A stretch of DNA of 64,000 nucleotides. It comes from Streptomyces lincolnensis. GTDB taxonomy: Bacteria > Actinomycetota > Actinomycetes > Streptomycetales > Streptomycetaceae. Position 1 is the stretch's first letter. Each line of letters starts with the position of its first letter. The notes under the pieces were generated by a model. It made no database searches and was not told the origin of the DNA. It saw only the letters and a list, made by a program, of their open reading frames with translations. Below are positions 8,063-16,773 of the stretch, in pieces. The stretch covers positions 4,464,001-4,528,000 of the forward strand of contig NZ_CP016438.1 of the NCBI RefSeq assembly GCF_001685355.1, given 5' to 3'. A program made the position numbers and the translations under genes.

Positions 8063-8989
8063 ATGTCACTGCCCGCCGCGTTCCACGACATCGCCAAGCG
8101 CGTGAACAACTGGGGCCGTTGGGGGTCGGAGGACGAGATCGGCACGCTCAACCTGATCACCGACGAGGTGGTACGCCGGGCCGCGGCCGAGGTCCGCACG
8201 GGGCTCCGTGTCCCCCTCGCCCTGCCGCTGCGGCACGACGGCGTGCAGACCGGGCTGATCCCGGGGCGGGTCAACCCCCTGCACGCGATGACGCAGATCA
8301 ACCAGGAGATCTTCGGCCCGGGGGCGGTGGCGTGCAGCGACGACGCCGTGACGATGGGGCTCCAGGCGGCCACCCACTGGGACGCGCTCACCCATGTCTC
8401 GCACTCGGGCCTGCTCTACAACGGCCGCCCCGCCGCCACCATCACCCCGCACACCGGCGCCGAGTTCAGCGGCATCGACAAGGCACGGCACATCGTCTCG
8501 CGGGGCGTGCTCCTGGACGTGGCCCGCGCCCTCGGCACCGACCGCCTGGACGGCGCGCACGCCGTCACCCCGGAGGATCTGGACGCGGCCGAGGAACTCG
8601 CCGGCACCCGGGTGCGCGCCGGTGACATCGTGCTCGTACGGACCGGGCAGGTGCAGGTGTATCTGGCCGGCAAGAGGGAGGCGTACGGCCATCCGTCACC
8701 GGGGCTGTCCATCCGTACCCCGGAGTGGTTCCACGCGCGGGATGTCGCCGCGGTCGCGAACGACACGCTGACCTTCGAGATCTTCCCGCCCGAGATCGAG
8801 GATCTGTGGCTGCCCGTGCACGCGCTGCACCTCGTGGAGATGGGCATGCTCCAGGGCCAGAACTGGAATCTCGAAAAGTTGTCCACAGCCTGTGGAGAAG
8901 TTGGCCGCTACAGCTTCCTGCTGTCGGCGATGCCCGAGCCGTTCGTCGGGGCGACCGGCACGCCGGTGGCTCCGGTCGCCCTGCTGTGA
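8063..8989 (+). CDS. cyclase family protein (metal-dependent hydrolase fold)
   Basis: 308 residues of the kynurenine formamidase-like cyclase family. The metal-binding HxGTHxDxPxH motif appears here in its variant form, THWDALTHVSHSGLLYNG at about residues 105-122, and the protein ends in a family-typical VGATGTPVAPVALL. Members hydrolyse amides, lactones or cyclic diketone intermediates with Mn or Zn. The ATG at 8063 follows GGGAGGGCCCC. A back-to-back pair of DnaA-box-like sequences (8880-8900) lies inside the coding region. In this block it may open a ring or hydrolyse a lactone; that is inference. Confidence 0.85.
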   Translation: MSLPAAFHDIAKRVNNWGRWGSEDEIGTLNLITDEVVRRAAAEVRTGLRVPLALPLRHDGVQTGLIPGRVNPLHAMTQINQEIFGPGAVACSDDAVTMGLQAATHWDALTHVSHSGLLYNGRPAATITPHTGAEFSGIDKARHIVSRGVLLDVARALGTDRLDGAHAVTPEDLDAAEELAGTRVRAGDIVLVRTGQVQVYLAGKREAYGHPSPGLSIRTPEWFHARDVAAVANDTLTFEIFPPEIEDLWLPVHALHLVEMGMLQGQNWNLEKLSTACGEVGRYSFLLSAMPEPFVGATGTPVAPVALL

Positions 8990-9000
8990 GCGGCCCCGCA

Positions 9001-9044
9001 CGGGCAGGTCGGGGCGGCGGTGCGCCCTGCTCGCCCCGAGCCCG
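9001..9044 (+). terminator. hairpin after cyclase gene
   Basis: TCGGGGCG (9009-9016) pairs with CGCCCCGA (9032-9039), and CGGGC (9001-9005) with GCCCG (9040-9044), giving a GC-rich stem 12 bases after the stop codon. No U-tract follows, as is usual in Streptomyces. Confidence 0.55.
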
Positions 9045-9403
9045 GCACGACGCACCACCGACCACTTCCGGCGTACCCGCCCCAACCCCTCTCGGCCCCG
9101 AGGGAGCCTGACGCCGAATCACGACCCACACTCGCCGAGGGCCTCCGTCACCGAAGCCCTCGTCGTCCCCTCGCGGCGAATCGCTGACCACCAGCGTGAT
9201 CAAACGGTCACGCGACGTCAACACCCGTTCGGGGATTTATTACTTATGCACGGTTTCCCGGAGGCGCGCACGGAAGCATGTCCGGCGCACGGACCCTCCG
9301 CCGACCTCAGGTCAACAGCGCTTTCTGCGACCGCGCGCCAGGCCGCTGCCAGGCCACCGCGAGGCCCGGGAGATGGGCACGCTCCCGGAAGGCCGTGCGC
9401 CGG
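9045..9403. other. intergenic region, no gene seen
   Basis: About 360 bases between the cyclase terminator and the 3' end of the ATP-binding protein gene. No reading frame has convincing codon bias or homology. It contains an unusually AT-rich patch for this genome (GGGATTTATTACTTATGCAC, 9234-9253), which could be a promoter -10 region, but no gene starts just downstream. Confidence 0.5.
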
Positions 9404-9880
9404 TCACACGACCTCGAAGGCCAGCCCTTCGTACGCGGAGGCGTCACCGACGCAGATCGTGGCGCGCTCGCCGGAGTCCTCGCACCGGTCCAGTTCACAC
9501 CAGATGCGCTTGCCGTTGCCCTCGGGGCTCCAGCCCCAGCGGTCGGCGAGGCCGTCGACGAGGGCGAGCCCCCGGCCGCCCGTCTGGTCACCGTCGACGC
9601 AGCGCGGCACCGGGGCCCGGTCGCTGTGGTCGGCGACCTCTAGGCGGACGGTGGCCGACTCCGCGACCACCCGCGGCAGACTGAGCCGCAGCACGGCCGG
9701 ACGGCCGGTGTGCACCACGGCGTTGGTGACCAGCTCGGAGACGAGCAGGATCAGCGTCTCGGCGAGCGGATCGTCGGACCCTATTCCGGACCCGGCGAGC
9801 CGCGAGCGGGCCCAGCTCCGGGCCCGCCCCACCTCCGCGGGGTCGGGCCGGATCTCCAGCTGCACTTGAAGCACCTGCAC
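9404..9880 (-). CDS. ATP-binding protein, RsbW/SpoIIAB-like HATPase
   Basis: 158 residues forming a GHKL-type HATPase domain of the anti-sigma factor kinase family. The N box is LILLVSELVTNAVVHTG at about residues 43-59, and the G1/G2 boxes are seen in GGRGLALVDGLADRWG. Streptomyces encode dozens of these short proteins; some bind sigma factors or phosphorylate STAS antagonists, while most have no known partner. Stand-alone: no sigma factor or antagonist is adjacent, and the nearest STAS protein is at 16.0 kb. The GTG at 9880 is the only reasonable start, with a weak ribosome binding site. Confidence 0.8.
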   Translation of the reverse strand: MQVLQVQLEIRPDPAEVGRARSWARSRLAGSGIGSDDPLAETLILLVSELVTNAVVHTGRPAVLRLSLPRVVAESATVRLEVADHSDRAPVPRCVDGDQTGGRGLALVDGLADRWGWSPEGNGKRIWCELDRCEDSGERATICVGDASAYEGLAFEVV

Positions 9881-10395
9881 CGCTCACACCATCCGAACCG
9901 GCGGACACATAGCCTCGCGCCTCACGAGGGCCACGATCGTAGCCATTTTTTGCATGACCAGAACAACGGCCGGGGGAGCGGCCGGGGCCGGGGTCACGGA
10001 ACGTGAGTCCCTTGTGAGACAGCATGGTTGACGGAAAGTCACGCCAACAAGCGCTTCGGGCATATTCCAGCGCGAAGGAGTACCCGTGCGCGATACTGTG
10101 CGACGCTCGTCGCCAAGGGTCGAACAGGTGGGAACCCGACGGCTTCCCACCCCGCGAACAGCGGCGCGCACCGCCGGATCCGGAGCCACCCCAGGGGCAA
10201 CACCGGCACGGCTCGTGCTCGGAACCACTCGCATCCCACACAAGGTACCGGAGCCCGCCCGCCTCCCCGGGGCGCGACGAGTCACGCCTAGGACACAACC
10301 CGGTATCAACGCTCCGTAATTCCGGTATGCCACAATCCGCGACACGCTTTCGGGCCGACCCCCCGGTATCGCAGTCCAGTGGCCCTGACGGTGGG
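9881..10395. other. intergenic region, no convincing gene
   Basis: About 515 bases upstream of the ATP-binding gene and downstream of an acyl-CoA dehydrogenase. Frames exist on both strands (for example 9884-10345 minus) but have Arg/Pro-rich shadow composition and no recognisable family. AT-rich spots (ATTTTTTGCATG near 9944-9955; CGTAATTCCGGTATGCC near 10314-10330) may mark promoters. The region may hold the promoter of the ATP-binding gene. Confidence 0.4.
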
Positions 10396-11328
10396 TCAGG
10401 ACAGCAGATCACCCGCGAGGACTTCCTCACTCTCCGTGTTCGCGCCGCCACGTTGCGCCCGCACCCACGCCCGCTTGAGGTGCAGGTGCACCTCGCTCTC
10501 CCAGGTGAACCCCATGCCGCCGTGCACCTGGAGGCAGTCCCGGGCGCCGCGGACGGCGGCCTCGTCGGCGAGCAGCCGGGCCGCCGCGATGTCGGCCCGG
10601 CCGGCGGTGACGGCGGCGGCGTACACCGCCGCGCGGGCCAGCTCCGTCCGCACCAGCATGTCGGCGCACAGATGCTTGACGGCCTGGAAGGCCCCGACCG
10701 GCCGTCCGAACTGCTCTCGCGCCCGCGCGTGTTGCACCGCGAGCTCGCACACACGCCCGGCCGTGCCCAGTTGTTCGGCGGCGGTGAGGAGGACGGCGAC
10801 GGGATCCGCGGCCCTTCGGCGGGACACCGAGTGCAGCGGCGTCAGCGGATCGACGGACCGCAGCGGCACGGCCTCCGCGACACCAGGGGCGCCGGGAACA
10901 CCATCGGCACCATACGCACCACCATCACCTCGGACACTCCCGTCACCCCCCACCCCGCACACCACGTCCGCCTCCTCCAGCCACTCCACCAGCTCCCCGT
11001 CGACGGCCGCCACGACCGTCTCCCCCGTGGCCGCCCCCGGTACCGTGCCCGCCGCGAGGTGGGTGGCCACCAGTGGGCCCGGCAGCAGCGCGCGGCCCGT
11101 CTCCTCGAAGGCCAACACCGCCTCCGGCAGGCCGAGTCCGACCCCGCCGTCGGCCTCGGGCAGCCGCAGCGCGAAGAACCCCAGCTCGCCGAGGTCCCGC
11201 CACAGCGCACGGTCCAGCCCGGGTTCCGCCACGGCCGCCCGCAGCGCCTCGCCGTCGAAGCGACGGGCCAGCAGCTGCCGTACGGAATCCCGCAACGCCC
11301 GCTGGTCGCCGGTGAGTCGGAAACGCAT
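10396..11328 (-). CDS. acyl-CoA dehydrogenase family protein (short, C-terminal-type)
   Basis: 310 residues, shorter than the usual 380. It starts MRFRLTGDQRALRDSVRQLL and ends with VHGGMGFTWESEVHLHLKRA, a classical acyl-CoA dehydrogenase C-terminal FAD/tetramer segment. The middle beta domain is mostly replaced by a low-complexity Gly/Asp/Val linker (about residues 125-160). Such short proteins commonly pair with a full-length partner, as in FadE-type alpha2beta2 enzymes of steroid side-chain degradation. The full-length partner would be the gene directly upstream. The ATG at 11328 has AAGGGG 8 bases upstream; a GTG at 11334 that overlaps the preceding stop is the alternative. Confidence 0.85.
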   Translation of the reverse strand: MRFRLTGDQRALRDSVRQLLARRFDGEALRAAVAEPGLDRALWRDLGELGFFALRLPEADGGVGLGLPEAVLAFEETGRALLPGPLVATHLAAGTVPGAATGETVVAAVDGELVEWLEEADVVCGVGGDGSVRGDGGAYGADGVPGAPGVAEAVPLRSVDPLTPLHSVSRRRAADPVAVLLTAAEQLGTAGRVCELAVQHARAREQFGRPVGAFQAVKHLCADMLVRTELARAAVYAAAVTAGRADIAAARLLADEAAVRGARDCLQVHGGMGFTWESEVHLHLKRAWVRAQRGGANTESEEVLAGDLLS

Positions 11329-11330
11329 CG

Positions 11331-12464
11331 TCACGGCCCCTTCGGCAGGCCGAGGATCCGCTCGGCCACGATGTTCCGCTGGATCTGCGAGGTGCCGGCG
11401 GCGATGGTGTACGACAGCGAGGACAGCCGGTCGAGGGTCCAGGGGCCGTCGAGGTCGAGGGAGCGGGGCCCGAGGACCTCGGCGGCGGCGTCGTAGAGCT
11501 CCTGCCGTGCGTGCGAGTACCGGAGCTTGAAGACCGACCCCCCGACGCCCGGTACGCCGCCCGTCTGTTCGGCCTCGCTGACGTTCCACTGGGTGAGCCG
11601 CCACAGGGCGCGGAACTCGGCGTTGAGGCGGCCGAGGCGGCGGCGCAGGACGGGGTCGTCCCAGCGGCCGTTCTCCCGTGCCGTGCGGGCGAGTTCGCCG
11701 AGCACGCGCCGGCAGGCCACCACCTCGCCGACGAAGGCCGTACCGCGTTCGAAGGAGAGGGTGACCATGGTGACGCGCCAGCCGTCGTTCTCCTCGCCGA
11801 CCCGGTTGGCGACCGGGACGCGGACCTCGTCGAGGAACACCTCGGCGAACTCGGCCGACCCGGCGAGGGTGCGCAGCGGCCGGACCGTGATGCCCGGCGT
11901 GGACATGGGCATCGCCAGCCAGGTGATGCCCCGGTGCTTCACCGCCGTCGGATCGGTGCGCACCAACAGCTCGCACCAGTCGGCGACTTCGGCGTGGGAG
12001 GTCCAGATCTTGGAGCCACTCACGACGTACGTGTCCCCGTCGCGCCACGCGCGCGTGCGCAGCGACGCGAGGTCGGATCCGGCGTCCGGTTCGCTGAAGC
12101 CCTGGCACCAGGCCTCCTCGCCGCGCAGGATCGGCGGCAGCCAGCGGGCCTGCTGCTCGTCCGTGCCCTCGGCGGCGATGGTCGGGCCGGCGTGCAGCAG
12201 TCCGACGAATCCGGCGCCCACATAAGGGGCGCCCGCCCTCTCGGTCTCCTCCAGGAAGATCAGCCGGGTGGTCGGGGAGGCGTCCCAGTGCACCTGCCCG
12301 TACCCGGCGTCGTGGAGCGTCCGCTGCCAGCCGAGGTCGTAGGCGCGGCGGGCGGGCCAGTCCTCGGGGGACGGTTTGGGCGGCAGTGTGGGGAGCGCCT
12401 TGGCGAGCCACTCCCGCAGCCGCGCCCGGAACTCCTCCTCCTCGGGCGTGTCCGACAGGTCCAT
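11331..12464 (-). CDS. acyl-CoA dehydrogenase family protein
   Basis: 377 residues with the full three-domain fold. Key segments are GFSEPDAGSDLASLRT, SGSKIWTSHAEVADW and the C-terminal TSQIQRNIVAERILGLPKG. It is a close family relative of the dehydrogenase at 5835-6989. It probably forms a heteromeric dehydrogenase with the short protein encoded immediately downstream, whose start overlaps or nearly overlaps this stop. It lies 7 bases after the amidohydrolase gene, so amidohydrolase and both dehydrogenases form one operon read from the operator at 13.7 kb. Confidence 0.9.
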   Translation of the reverse strand: MDLSDTPEEEEFRARLREWLAKALPTLPPKPSPEDWPARRAYDLGWQRTLHDAGYGQVHWDASPTTRLIFLEETERAGAPYVGAGFVGLLHAGPTIAAEGTDEQQARWLPPILRGEEAWCQGFSEPDAGSDLASLRTRAWRDGDTYVVSGSKIWTSHAEVADWCELLVRTDPTAVKHRGITWLAMPMSTPGITVRPLRTLAGSAEFAEVFLDEVRVPVANRVGEENDGWRVTMVTLSFERGTAFVGEVVACRRVLGELARTARENGRWDDPVLRRRLGRLNAEFRALWRLTQWNVSEAEQTGGVPGVGGSVFKLRYSHARQELYDAAAEVLGPRSLDLDGPWTLDRLSSLSYTIAAGTSQIQRNIVAERILGLPKGP

Positions 12465-12471
12465 CGCGTCG

Positions 12472-13665
12472 CTACCGGTCGAAGTCCAGGTCGAGCATGC
12501 GGATCGCGTTGCCCCGCATCAGCTTGTAGACCGTCTCGTCGTCGAGGCCCTTGACGTGGTCGAGGGCGACCTCCTTGGTGTGCGGGAAGGTCGAGTCGAC
12601 GTGCGGGTAGTCGGTCTCGAAAGTGGCGTTGTCGCGTCCCACGACGTCCAGGGACGCCACCCCGTGCTTGTCGCGGAAGAAGCAGCAGAAGATCTGGCGG
12701 TAGTAGTACGTCGACGGCGGCTCCGGGATCGTGTCGCGGACGCCGCCCCAGGCGCGGTGCTCCGCCCAGACGTCGTCGGCGCGTTCCAGGGCGTACGGCA
12801 CCCAGCCCATCTGGCCCTCGGAGTAGGCGAGGGTGAGGCGCGGGAACTTCACCAGGACGCCGCTGAAGAGGAAGTCCATCATCGAGGCCATCGCGTTGTT
12901 GAAGGACAGCGAGGCCTGGACGGCGGGCGGGGCGTCCGGGGAGGCGGCCGGCATCTGGGACGACGAGCCGATGTGCATGTTGACGACCGTGCCGGTCTCC
13001 TGGCAGACGGCGAAGAACGGGTCCCAGTAGCCGGAGTGGATCGACGGCAGGCCCAGGTGGGTGGGGATCTCGGAGAAGGTCACCGCCTTCACCCCGCGGG
13101 CGGCGTTGCGCCGGATCTCCGCCACGGCGAGGCCGACGTCCCATAGCGGGATCAGACAGAGCGGGATGAGACGGCCGCCGCTGCCGGCGCACCACTCCTC
13201 GACCATCCAGTCGTTGTAGGCGCGCACACAGGCGAGCGCGACCTCCTTGTCGTGCGCCTCGGCGAAGGTCTGTCCGCAGAAGCGGGGGAAGGAGGGGAAG
13301 CAGAGGGAGGCCTCGACGTGGTTGAGGTCCATGTCCTTGAGCCGCTCGACGGGGTCCCAGCAGCCCGGCCGCATCTCCTCACGGGTGATGCCCTCCAGCG
13401 TCATCTCGTCGCGGTCGAAGCCGACGGCGGCGATGTTGCGCTTGTACGGGAACTTCAGGTCCTCGTAGATCCACCAGTCGGTCGGCTGGCCGTCCGGGTC
13501 CATCGTGATCCGGTACTTGCCGCCCACGTAGGCGAGTTCACCGATCCCGGCGGTGAGGGGCCGCGGGCCGCGCTCCCGGTACTTCTTCGGCAGCCAGGTC
13601 TCGAAGAGGTGCGCGGGCTCGATCACGTGGTCGTCGACGCTGATGATGCGGGGCAGTTCGGTCAT
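12472..13665 (-). CDS. amidohydrolase family protein (TIM-barrel, amidohydrolase 2)
   Basis: 397 residues. The N-terminal ISVDDHVIEP is the first metal-binding strand of the amidohydrolase-2 family, with Asp-His in place of the usual HxH. Later conserved segments are NMHIGSSSQ (His ligand), FPRLTLAYSEGQMGWVPY and FETDYPHVDSTFPH with the catalytic Asp-Tyr-Pro-His. This group includes decarboxylases and hydrolases acting on aromatic or cyclic acids. ATG 13665 follows a run of G residues. First gene of an operon with two acyl-CoA dehydrogenases, divergent from a CoA ligase, which suggests a role in breakdown of a cyclic carboxylate; the substrate is unknown. Confidence 0.88.
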   Translation of the reverse strand: MTELPRIISVDDHVIEPAHLFETWLPKKYRERGPRPLTAGIGELAYVGGKYRITMDPDGQPTDWWIYEDLKFPYKRNIAAVGFDRDEMTLEGITREEMRPGCWDPVERLKDMDLNHVEASLCFPSFPRFCGQTFAEAHDKEVALACVRAYNDWMVEEWCAGSGGRLIPLCLIPLWDVGLAVAEIRRNAARGVKAVTFSEIPTHLGLPSIHSGYWDPFFAVCQETGTVVNMHIGSSSQMPAASPDAPPAVQASLSFNNAMASMMDFLFSGVLVKFPRLTLAYSEGQMGWVPYALERADDVWAEHRAWGGVRDTIPEPPSTYYYRQIFCCFFRDKHGVASLDVVGRDNATFETDYPHVDSTFPHTKEVALDHVKGLDDETVYKLMRGNAIRMLDLDFDR

Positions 13666-13692
13666 GGGTCCCCCCACTCGGCCGTACCGATA

Positions 13693-13709
13693 TCTGATGG
13701 ACCGTCAGA
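13693..13709. promoter_or_regulatory. palindromic operator TCTGAT-N5-GTCAGA (amidohydrolase side)
   Basis: TCTGATGGACCGTCAGA, extended by flanking A and T to a 19-base near-perfect palindrome, 28 bases upstream of the amidohydrolase start. Same family as the sites at 451, 8000 and 13782. Confidence 0.65.
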
Positions 13710-13781
13710 TCTACCGTCACAAGCAGGCTAGTGCCAGGCCCCTGGACCGACAAGGCGCCGAGCCCTACGCTCTGGCCACTA

Positions 13782-13798
13782 TCTGACTGCCCGTCAGC
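13782..13798. promoter_or_regulatory. palindromic operator TCTGAC-N5-GTCAGC (CoA ligase side)
   Basis: TCTGACTGCCCGTCAGC, 19 bases upstream of the CoA ligase start. With 13693-13709 it gives one site per divergent promoter, 89 bases apart centre to centre. Confidence 0.65.
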
Positions 13799-13816
13799 TA
13801 TACAGGGGGCCCCGCC

Positions 13817-15319
13817 GTGAACGACACCGCGCACGCGCTCAGCACCTCCCGCACCCTCTGGGACCTGGTCACCGCCCGCGCCGACCTCACCCCCGACCGT
13901 CCGGTCCTCCTCCAGGGCGACCGGGCGCTGGGCTTCGGAGAGCTGCGGGACCGCGCCGAACGGGTCGCGGCCGGCCTGTACGACCTCGGCGTGCGCCCCG
14001 GCACGGTGGTCGCCTGGCAGCTGCCCACCCGTATCGAGACGGTCCTGCTCTCCTGCGCGCTGGCCCGTCTGGGCGCCGTGCAGACCCCGGTCATCCCCTT
14101 CTATCGGGACCGCGAGGTCGCCTTCGCGCTGCGCGAGTCCAAGGCGGAGTACTTCGCCGTACCGGGCGAGTGGCGCGGCTTCGACCACACCGGGATGGCC
14201 CACCGCCTGGGCGCCAAGGGCGTCTTCGAGGCCTACGACCGGCTCCCCGACGCGGACCCGCGGATGCTCCCCGCCCCGCCCGCCGACGGCCGCCCGGTCC
14301 GCTGGATCTACTGGACCTCCGGCACCACCTCCGACCCCAAGGGCGTCCTGCACACCGACCGCTCCCTGATCGCGGGCGGCTCCTGCCTCGCCCACGCCCT
14401 GCGCCCGACCGCCGCCGACGTCGGCTCGATCGCCTTCCCCTACGCCCACATCGGCGGCCCGGACTACCTGGTGATGATGCTGCTCTACGGCTTCCCCGCG
14501 GTGCTGTTCGAGCAGTTCGCACTGCCGGGCGCGCTGGAGGGCTTCCGCCGGCACGGGGTGACGATCGCGGGCGGGTCGACGGCGTTCTACTCGATGTTCC
14601 TGGCCGAACAGCGCAAGCGGCCGGACCGGAAGGTCGTCCCCACGTTACGGCTGCTCGCGGGCGGTGGGGCTCCCAAGCCGCCGGAGCTCCACCACGCCGT
14701 CGTACGGGAGATGGGCGTACAGCTCACCCACGGATACGGCATGACCGAGGTGCCGATGATCACGATGGGGGCGCCGGACGACAGCGCGGAGATGCTGGCG
14801 ACGACGGAGGGGCGGCCGCCGGAGGGGATGGAGATACGGATCGTGGACGGGGAGGTGCGGCTGCGGGGGGAGGCCGTCTGTCAGGGGTATCTGGATCCGG
14901 CGCAGACCGCGGCGGCCTTCGACGAGGAGGGGTTCCTGCGCACCGGGGACCTCGGGCGGCTGACGGACAGCGGGCATCTGGTGCTCACCGGGCGGCTGAA
15001 GGACGTGATCATCCGCAAGGGCGAGAACGTCTCGGCACAGGAGATCGAGGACCTGCTGCACGGGCACCCGCTGGTCGGCGACGTGGCGGTGATCGGGCTG
15101 CCGGACACCGAGCGCGGTGAGCTGGTGTGCGCGGTGGTGGAACAGCCGCCGGGCGCCGGGGAGCTGACCTTGGAGGCGGTGACGTCGTATCTGCGCGCGG
15201 AAGGGCTGTCGACGCACAAGCTGCCGGAGCGGCTGGAGGTCGTGGACGCCCTTCCGCGGGGCGAGACGCTGCGCAAGGTGCTCAAGTACAAGCTGCGCGA
15301 ACGCTTCTCGGGGAGCTGA
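13817..15319 (+). CDS. AMP-dependent acyl-CoA synthetase/ligase
   Basis: 500 residues of the ANL superfamily. The ATP/AMP motif is YWTSGTTSDPKGV at about residues 170-182; THGYGMTEVP is the A5 motif; FLRTGDLGRL and LTGRLKDVIIRKGENVSAQEIE hold the hinge region; PRGETLRKVLKY contains the catalytic C-terminal lysine. The closest style is cyclohexanecarboxylate-/3-(hydroxy)acyl-CoA ligases. It should activate a carboxylic acid to the CoA thioester that the neighbouring dehydrogenases then oxidise. GTG start, just after an operator. Divergent from the amidohydrolase operon. Confidence 0.88.
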   Translation: MNDTAHALSTSRTLWDLVTARADLTPDRPVLLQGDRALGFGELRDRAERVAAGLYDLGVRPGTVVAWQLPTRIETVLLSCALARLGAVQTPVIPFYRDREVAFALRESKAEYFAVPGEWRGFDHTGMAHRLGAKGVFEAYDRLPDADPRMLPAPPADGRPVRWIYWTSGTTSDPKGVLHTDRSLIAGGSCLAHALRPTAADVGSIAFPYAHIGGPDYLVMMLLYGFPAVLFEQFALPGALEGFRRHGVTIAGGSTAFYSMFLAEQRKRPDRKVVPTLRLLAGGGAPKPPELHHAVVREMGVQLTHGYGMTEVPMITMGAPDDSAEMLATTEGRPPEGMEIRIVDGEVRLRGEAVCQGYLDPAQTAAAFDEEGFLRTGDLGRLTDSGHLVLTGRLKDVIIRKGENVSAQEIEDLLHGHPLVGDVAVIGLPDTERGELVCAVVEQPPGAGELTLEAVTSYLRAEGLSTHKLPERLEVVDALPRGETLRKVLKYKLRERFSGS

Positions 15320-15336
15320 CGGTCACCCAGGGACGG

Positions 15337-15849
15337 TCACTCGGGAACGGTGAAGAAGCGGGCGAAGGCGGTCACGATCTCCGTCTCGCCGATCCTGCCG
15401 TCGGTGTCCGCGTCGAGGGCGGTGGCGGCCGTCCGGGCGGCCTCCTCCTCCGCGCCGAGGGCCTTGATCACCCGCACGGTGTCCTCGACGGTGGCCCGGC
15501 CGTCCTCGTCGCCGTCCGCCACGGCCAGGGCCGCGTGCAGGAAGGGGCGGGCGATCTCGGCGAACCGGTCGGGGTTGTCGCGCAGGCGCTTGACCGCGCC
15601 GCCCACGAACTCCTCCCGGGTGATCCGCTGGTCACCGTCCCGGTCCGCTATGCCGGCCATGCCCTGCCAGAACGCCTCCGCGCCGATGTACAGGGCCTGG
15701 CCCTTGTCGGAGCGGGCCGCCGTACCGAACTCGTCCAGCAGCGCCTTGGCCGCCGTGTTGAAGTCCGCGCGGTCGATGTAGCCGTTGCCGTCCTGGTCGA
15801 AGATGGCGAACCGGGCGGCGATCCTGCCCTCGTACTCGCTGCTGACCAT
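15337..15849 (-). CDS. EF-hand calcium-binding protein (calerythrin-like)
   Basis: 170 residues with four EF-hand loops: DQDGNGYIDRADF (about residues 18-30), DRDGDQRITREEF (68-80), a divergent DGDEDGRATVEDT (112-124) and DADTDGRIGETEI (146-158). Loops 1, 2 and 4 keep the Asp/Gly/Glu pattern; loop 3 ends in Asp rather than Glu at position 12. Length and layout match the calerythrin/CabC-type proteins of Streptomyces, which buffer calcium and affect aerial growth. No signal peptide. It converges with the CoA ligase gene and is unlikely to belong to that pathway. Confidence 0.88.
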   Translation of the reverse strand: MVSSEYEGRIAARFAIFDQDGNGYIDRADFNTAAKALLDEFGTAARSDKGQALYIGAEAFWQGMAGIADRDGDQRITREEFVGGAVKRLRDNPDRFAEIARPFLHAALAVADGDEDGRATVEDTVRVIKALGAEEEAARTAATALDADTDGRIGETEIVTAFARFFTVPE

Positions 15850-16026
15850 GTCTCTTCGGGCCGCCTTACGTCACGTCGGGGTGTATCTGGCACGGAGCGT
15901 ACGACGGGAGGGGGCCTTCGAGCGGGCGAAAGCTGCGGTTGTGCCAAGACCGGGGGAATTTCGGGACAACGATGTGGCAGTGGTGGTGAGCGATGTCACG
16001 CCGGCTGCGGTCATTCCGACAGGGGG

Positions 16027-16407
16027 TCACGCCGACAGGGGGTCCACGTCCTCCCGGACGGCCGAGTCCAGGTCCGGGTGGACGTCGAACAGGCGGCGGA
16101 CGCCCAGGGCGGCCAGCACCCGGTTGACGTGCGAGCCGTCCACGGCGCCGTTGGCCGGGAGTATCAGGCGCAACCTGCCCTGGCAGGAGCGGATCAGACG
16201 GCGGGCGGCGATGAGCACGCCGACGCCGCTGGAATCGCAGAAGAACACCTCGGAGAGGTCCAGGACGATGCTGTGGCGGCCCTCGGCCACGGCGTCGTGC
16301 ACCCGTTGCCGCAGCGCGGGTGACGTCACCAGATCCAGCTCGCCCGACACCTGGAGCACGGCCCACTGGCCCTGCCCCTCGCCGGTCACATTGAACACCA
16401 CCACCAT
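16027..16407 (-). CDS. STAS-domain anti-sigma factor antagonist
   Basis: 126 residues forming a single STAS domain. The phosphorylatable serine lies in VFFCDSSGVGVLIAARR at about residues 56-72, as in SpoIIAA, RsbV and BldG. It should bind an RsbW-like kinase and release a sigma factor when unphosphorylated. The C-terminal extension (RRLFDVHPDLDSAVREDVDPLSA) is acidic. ATG 16407 follows GAAGGG. A hairpin-forming inverted repeat (GGAAGCG/CGCTTCC, 16433-16453) lies in the likely leader. It is divergent from an ECF sigma gene, but that sigma has its own zinc anti-sigma, so the partner kinase is unknown. Confidence 0.88.
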   Translation of the reverse strand: MVVVFNVTGEGQGQWAVLQVSGELDLVTSPALRQRVHDAVAEGRHSIVLDLSEVFFCDSSGVGVLIAARRLIRSCQGRLRLILPANGAVDGSHVNRVLAALGVRRLFDVHPDLDSAVREDVDPLSA

Positions 16408-16773
16408 GCCCTTCGCTCGCCGGAAAGCAAACGGAAGCGCTTCTTACGCTTCCTTGCAGCGCGGCTGCCCAGCGGCCGTTCCCTGAAACACCGGCCCAGA
16501 AACAGAAATCGATCGAAAGAGGCTTGTTCTGGTCGCCTTCGATCCTGTTCGATCGTGTCTGATCGCCGCGCGAGCGGGTAGGCACGCCGCAGGGCGGGCG
16601 GAGGAAGAAAGAGGAAGGGAAGAGAAAGCGCGGACGAAGGTCCACTACCACCCACGGCCTCTCCGGGGGCGCACATTGCCACAAAGGGGCGTGCGCCGTG
16701 AGAGGTGCCGACTACATTCGAGGAGACGGTGGGCGCAGGCTTGACGGGGACACGGGCAGGGTGAGGGGGCCGC
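16408..16773. other. divergent regulatory region of STAS and sigma genes
   Basis: 366 bases with no gene. Contents are an inverted repeat GGAAGCG-N7-CGCTTCC at 16433-16453; one GATCGAA (16511-16517) followed by two direct TTCGATC units ten bases apart (16538-16554) in a stretch that is AT-richer than its surroundings; and a purine-rich tract (GGAGGAAGAAAGAGGAAGGG, 16600-16619). These look like regulator binding sites for one or both promoters. Confidence 0.5.

Noticed and set aside
9884..10345. 153-codon frame upstream of the HATPase gene
   Set aside because: Arg/Pro/Val-rich composition without family features; codon bias does not support it.
10396..12411. Single 671-codon frame across two acyl-CoA dehydrogenases
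   Set aside because: Its first half is out-of-frame shadow of the full-length dehydrogenase; the true short gene starts at 11328.
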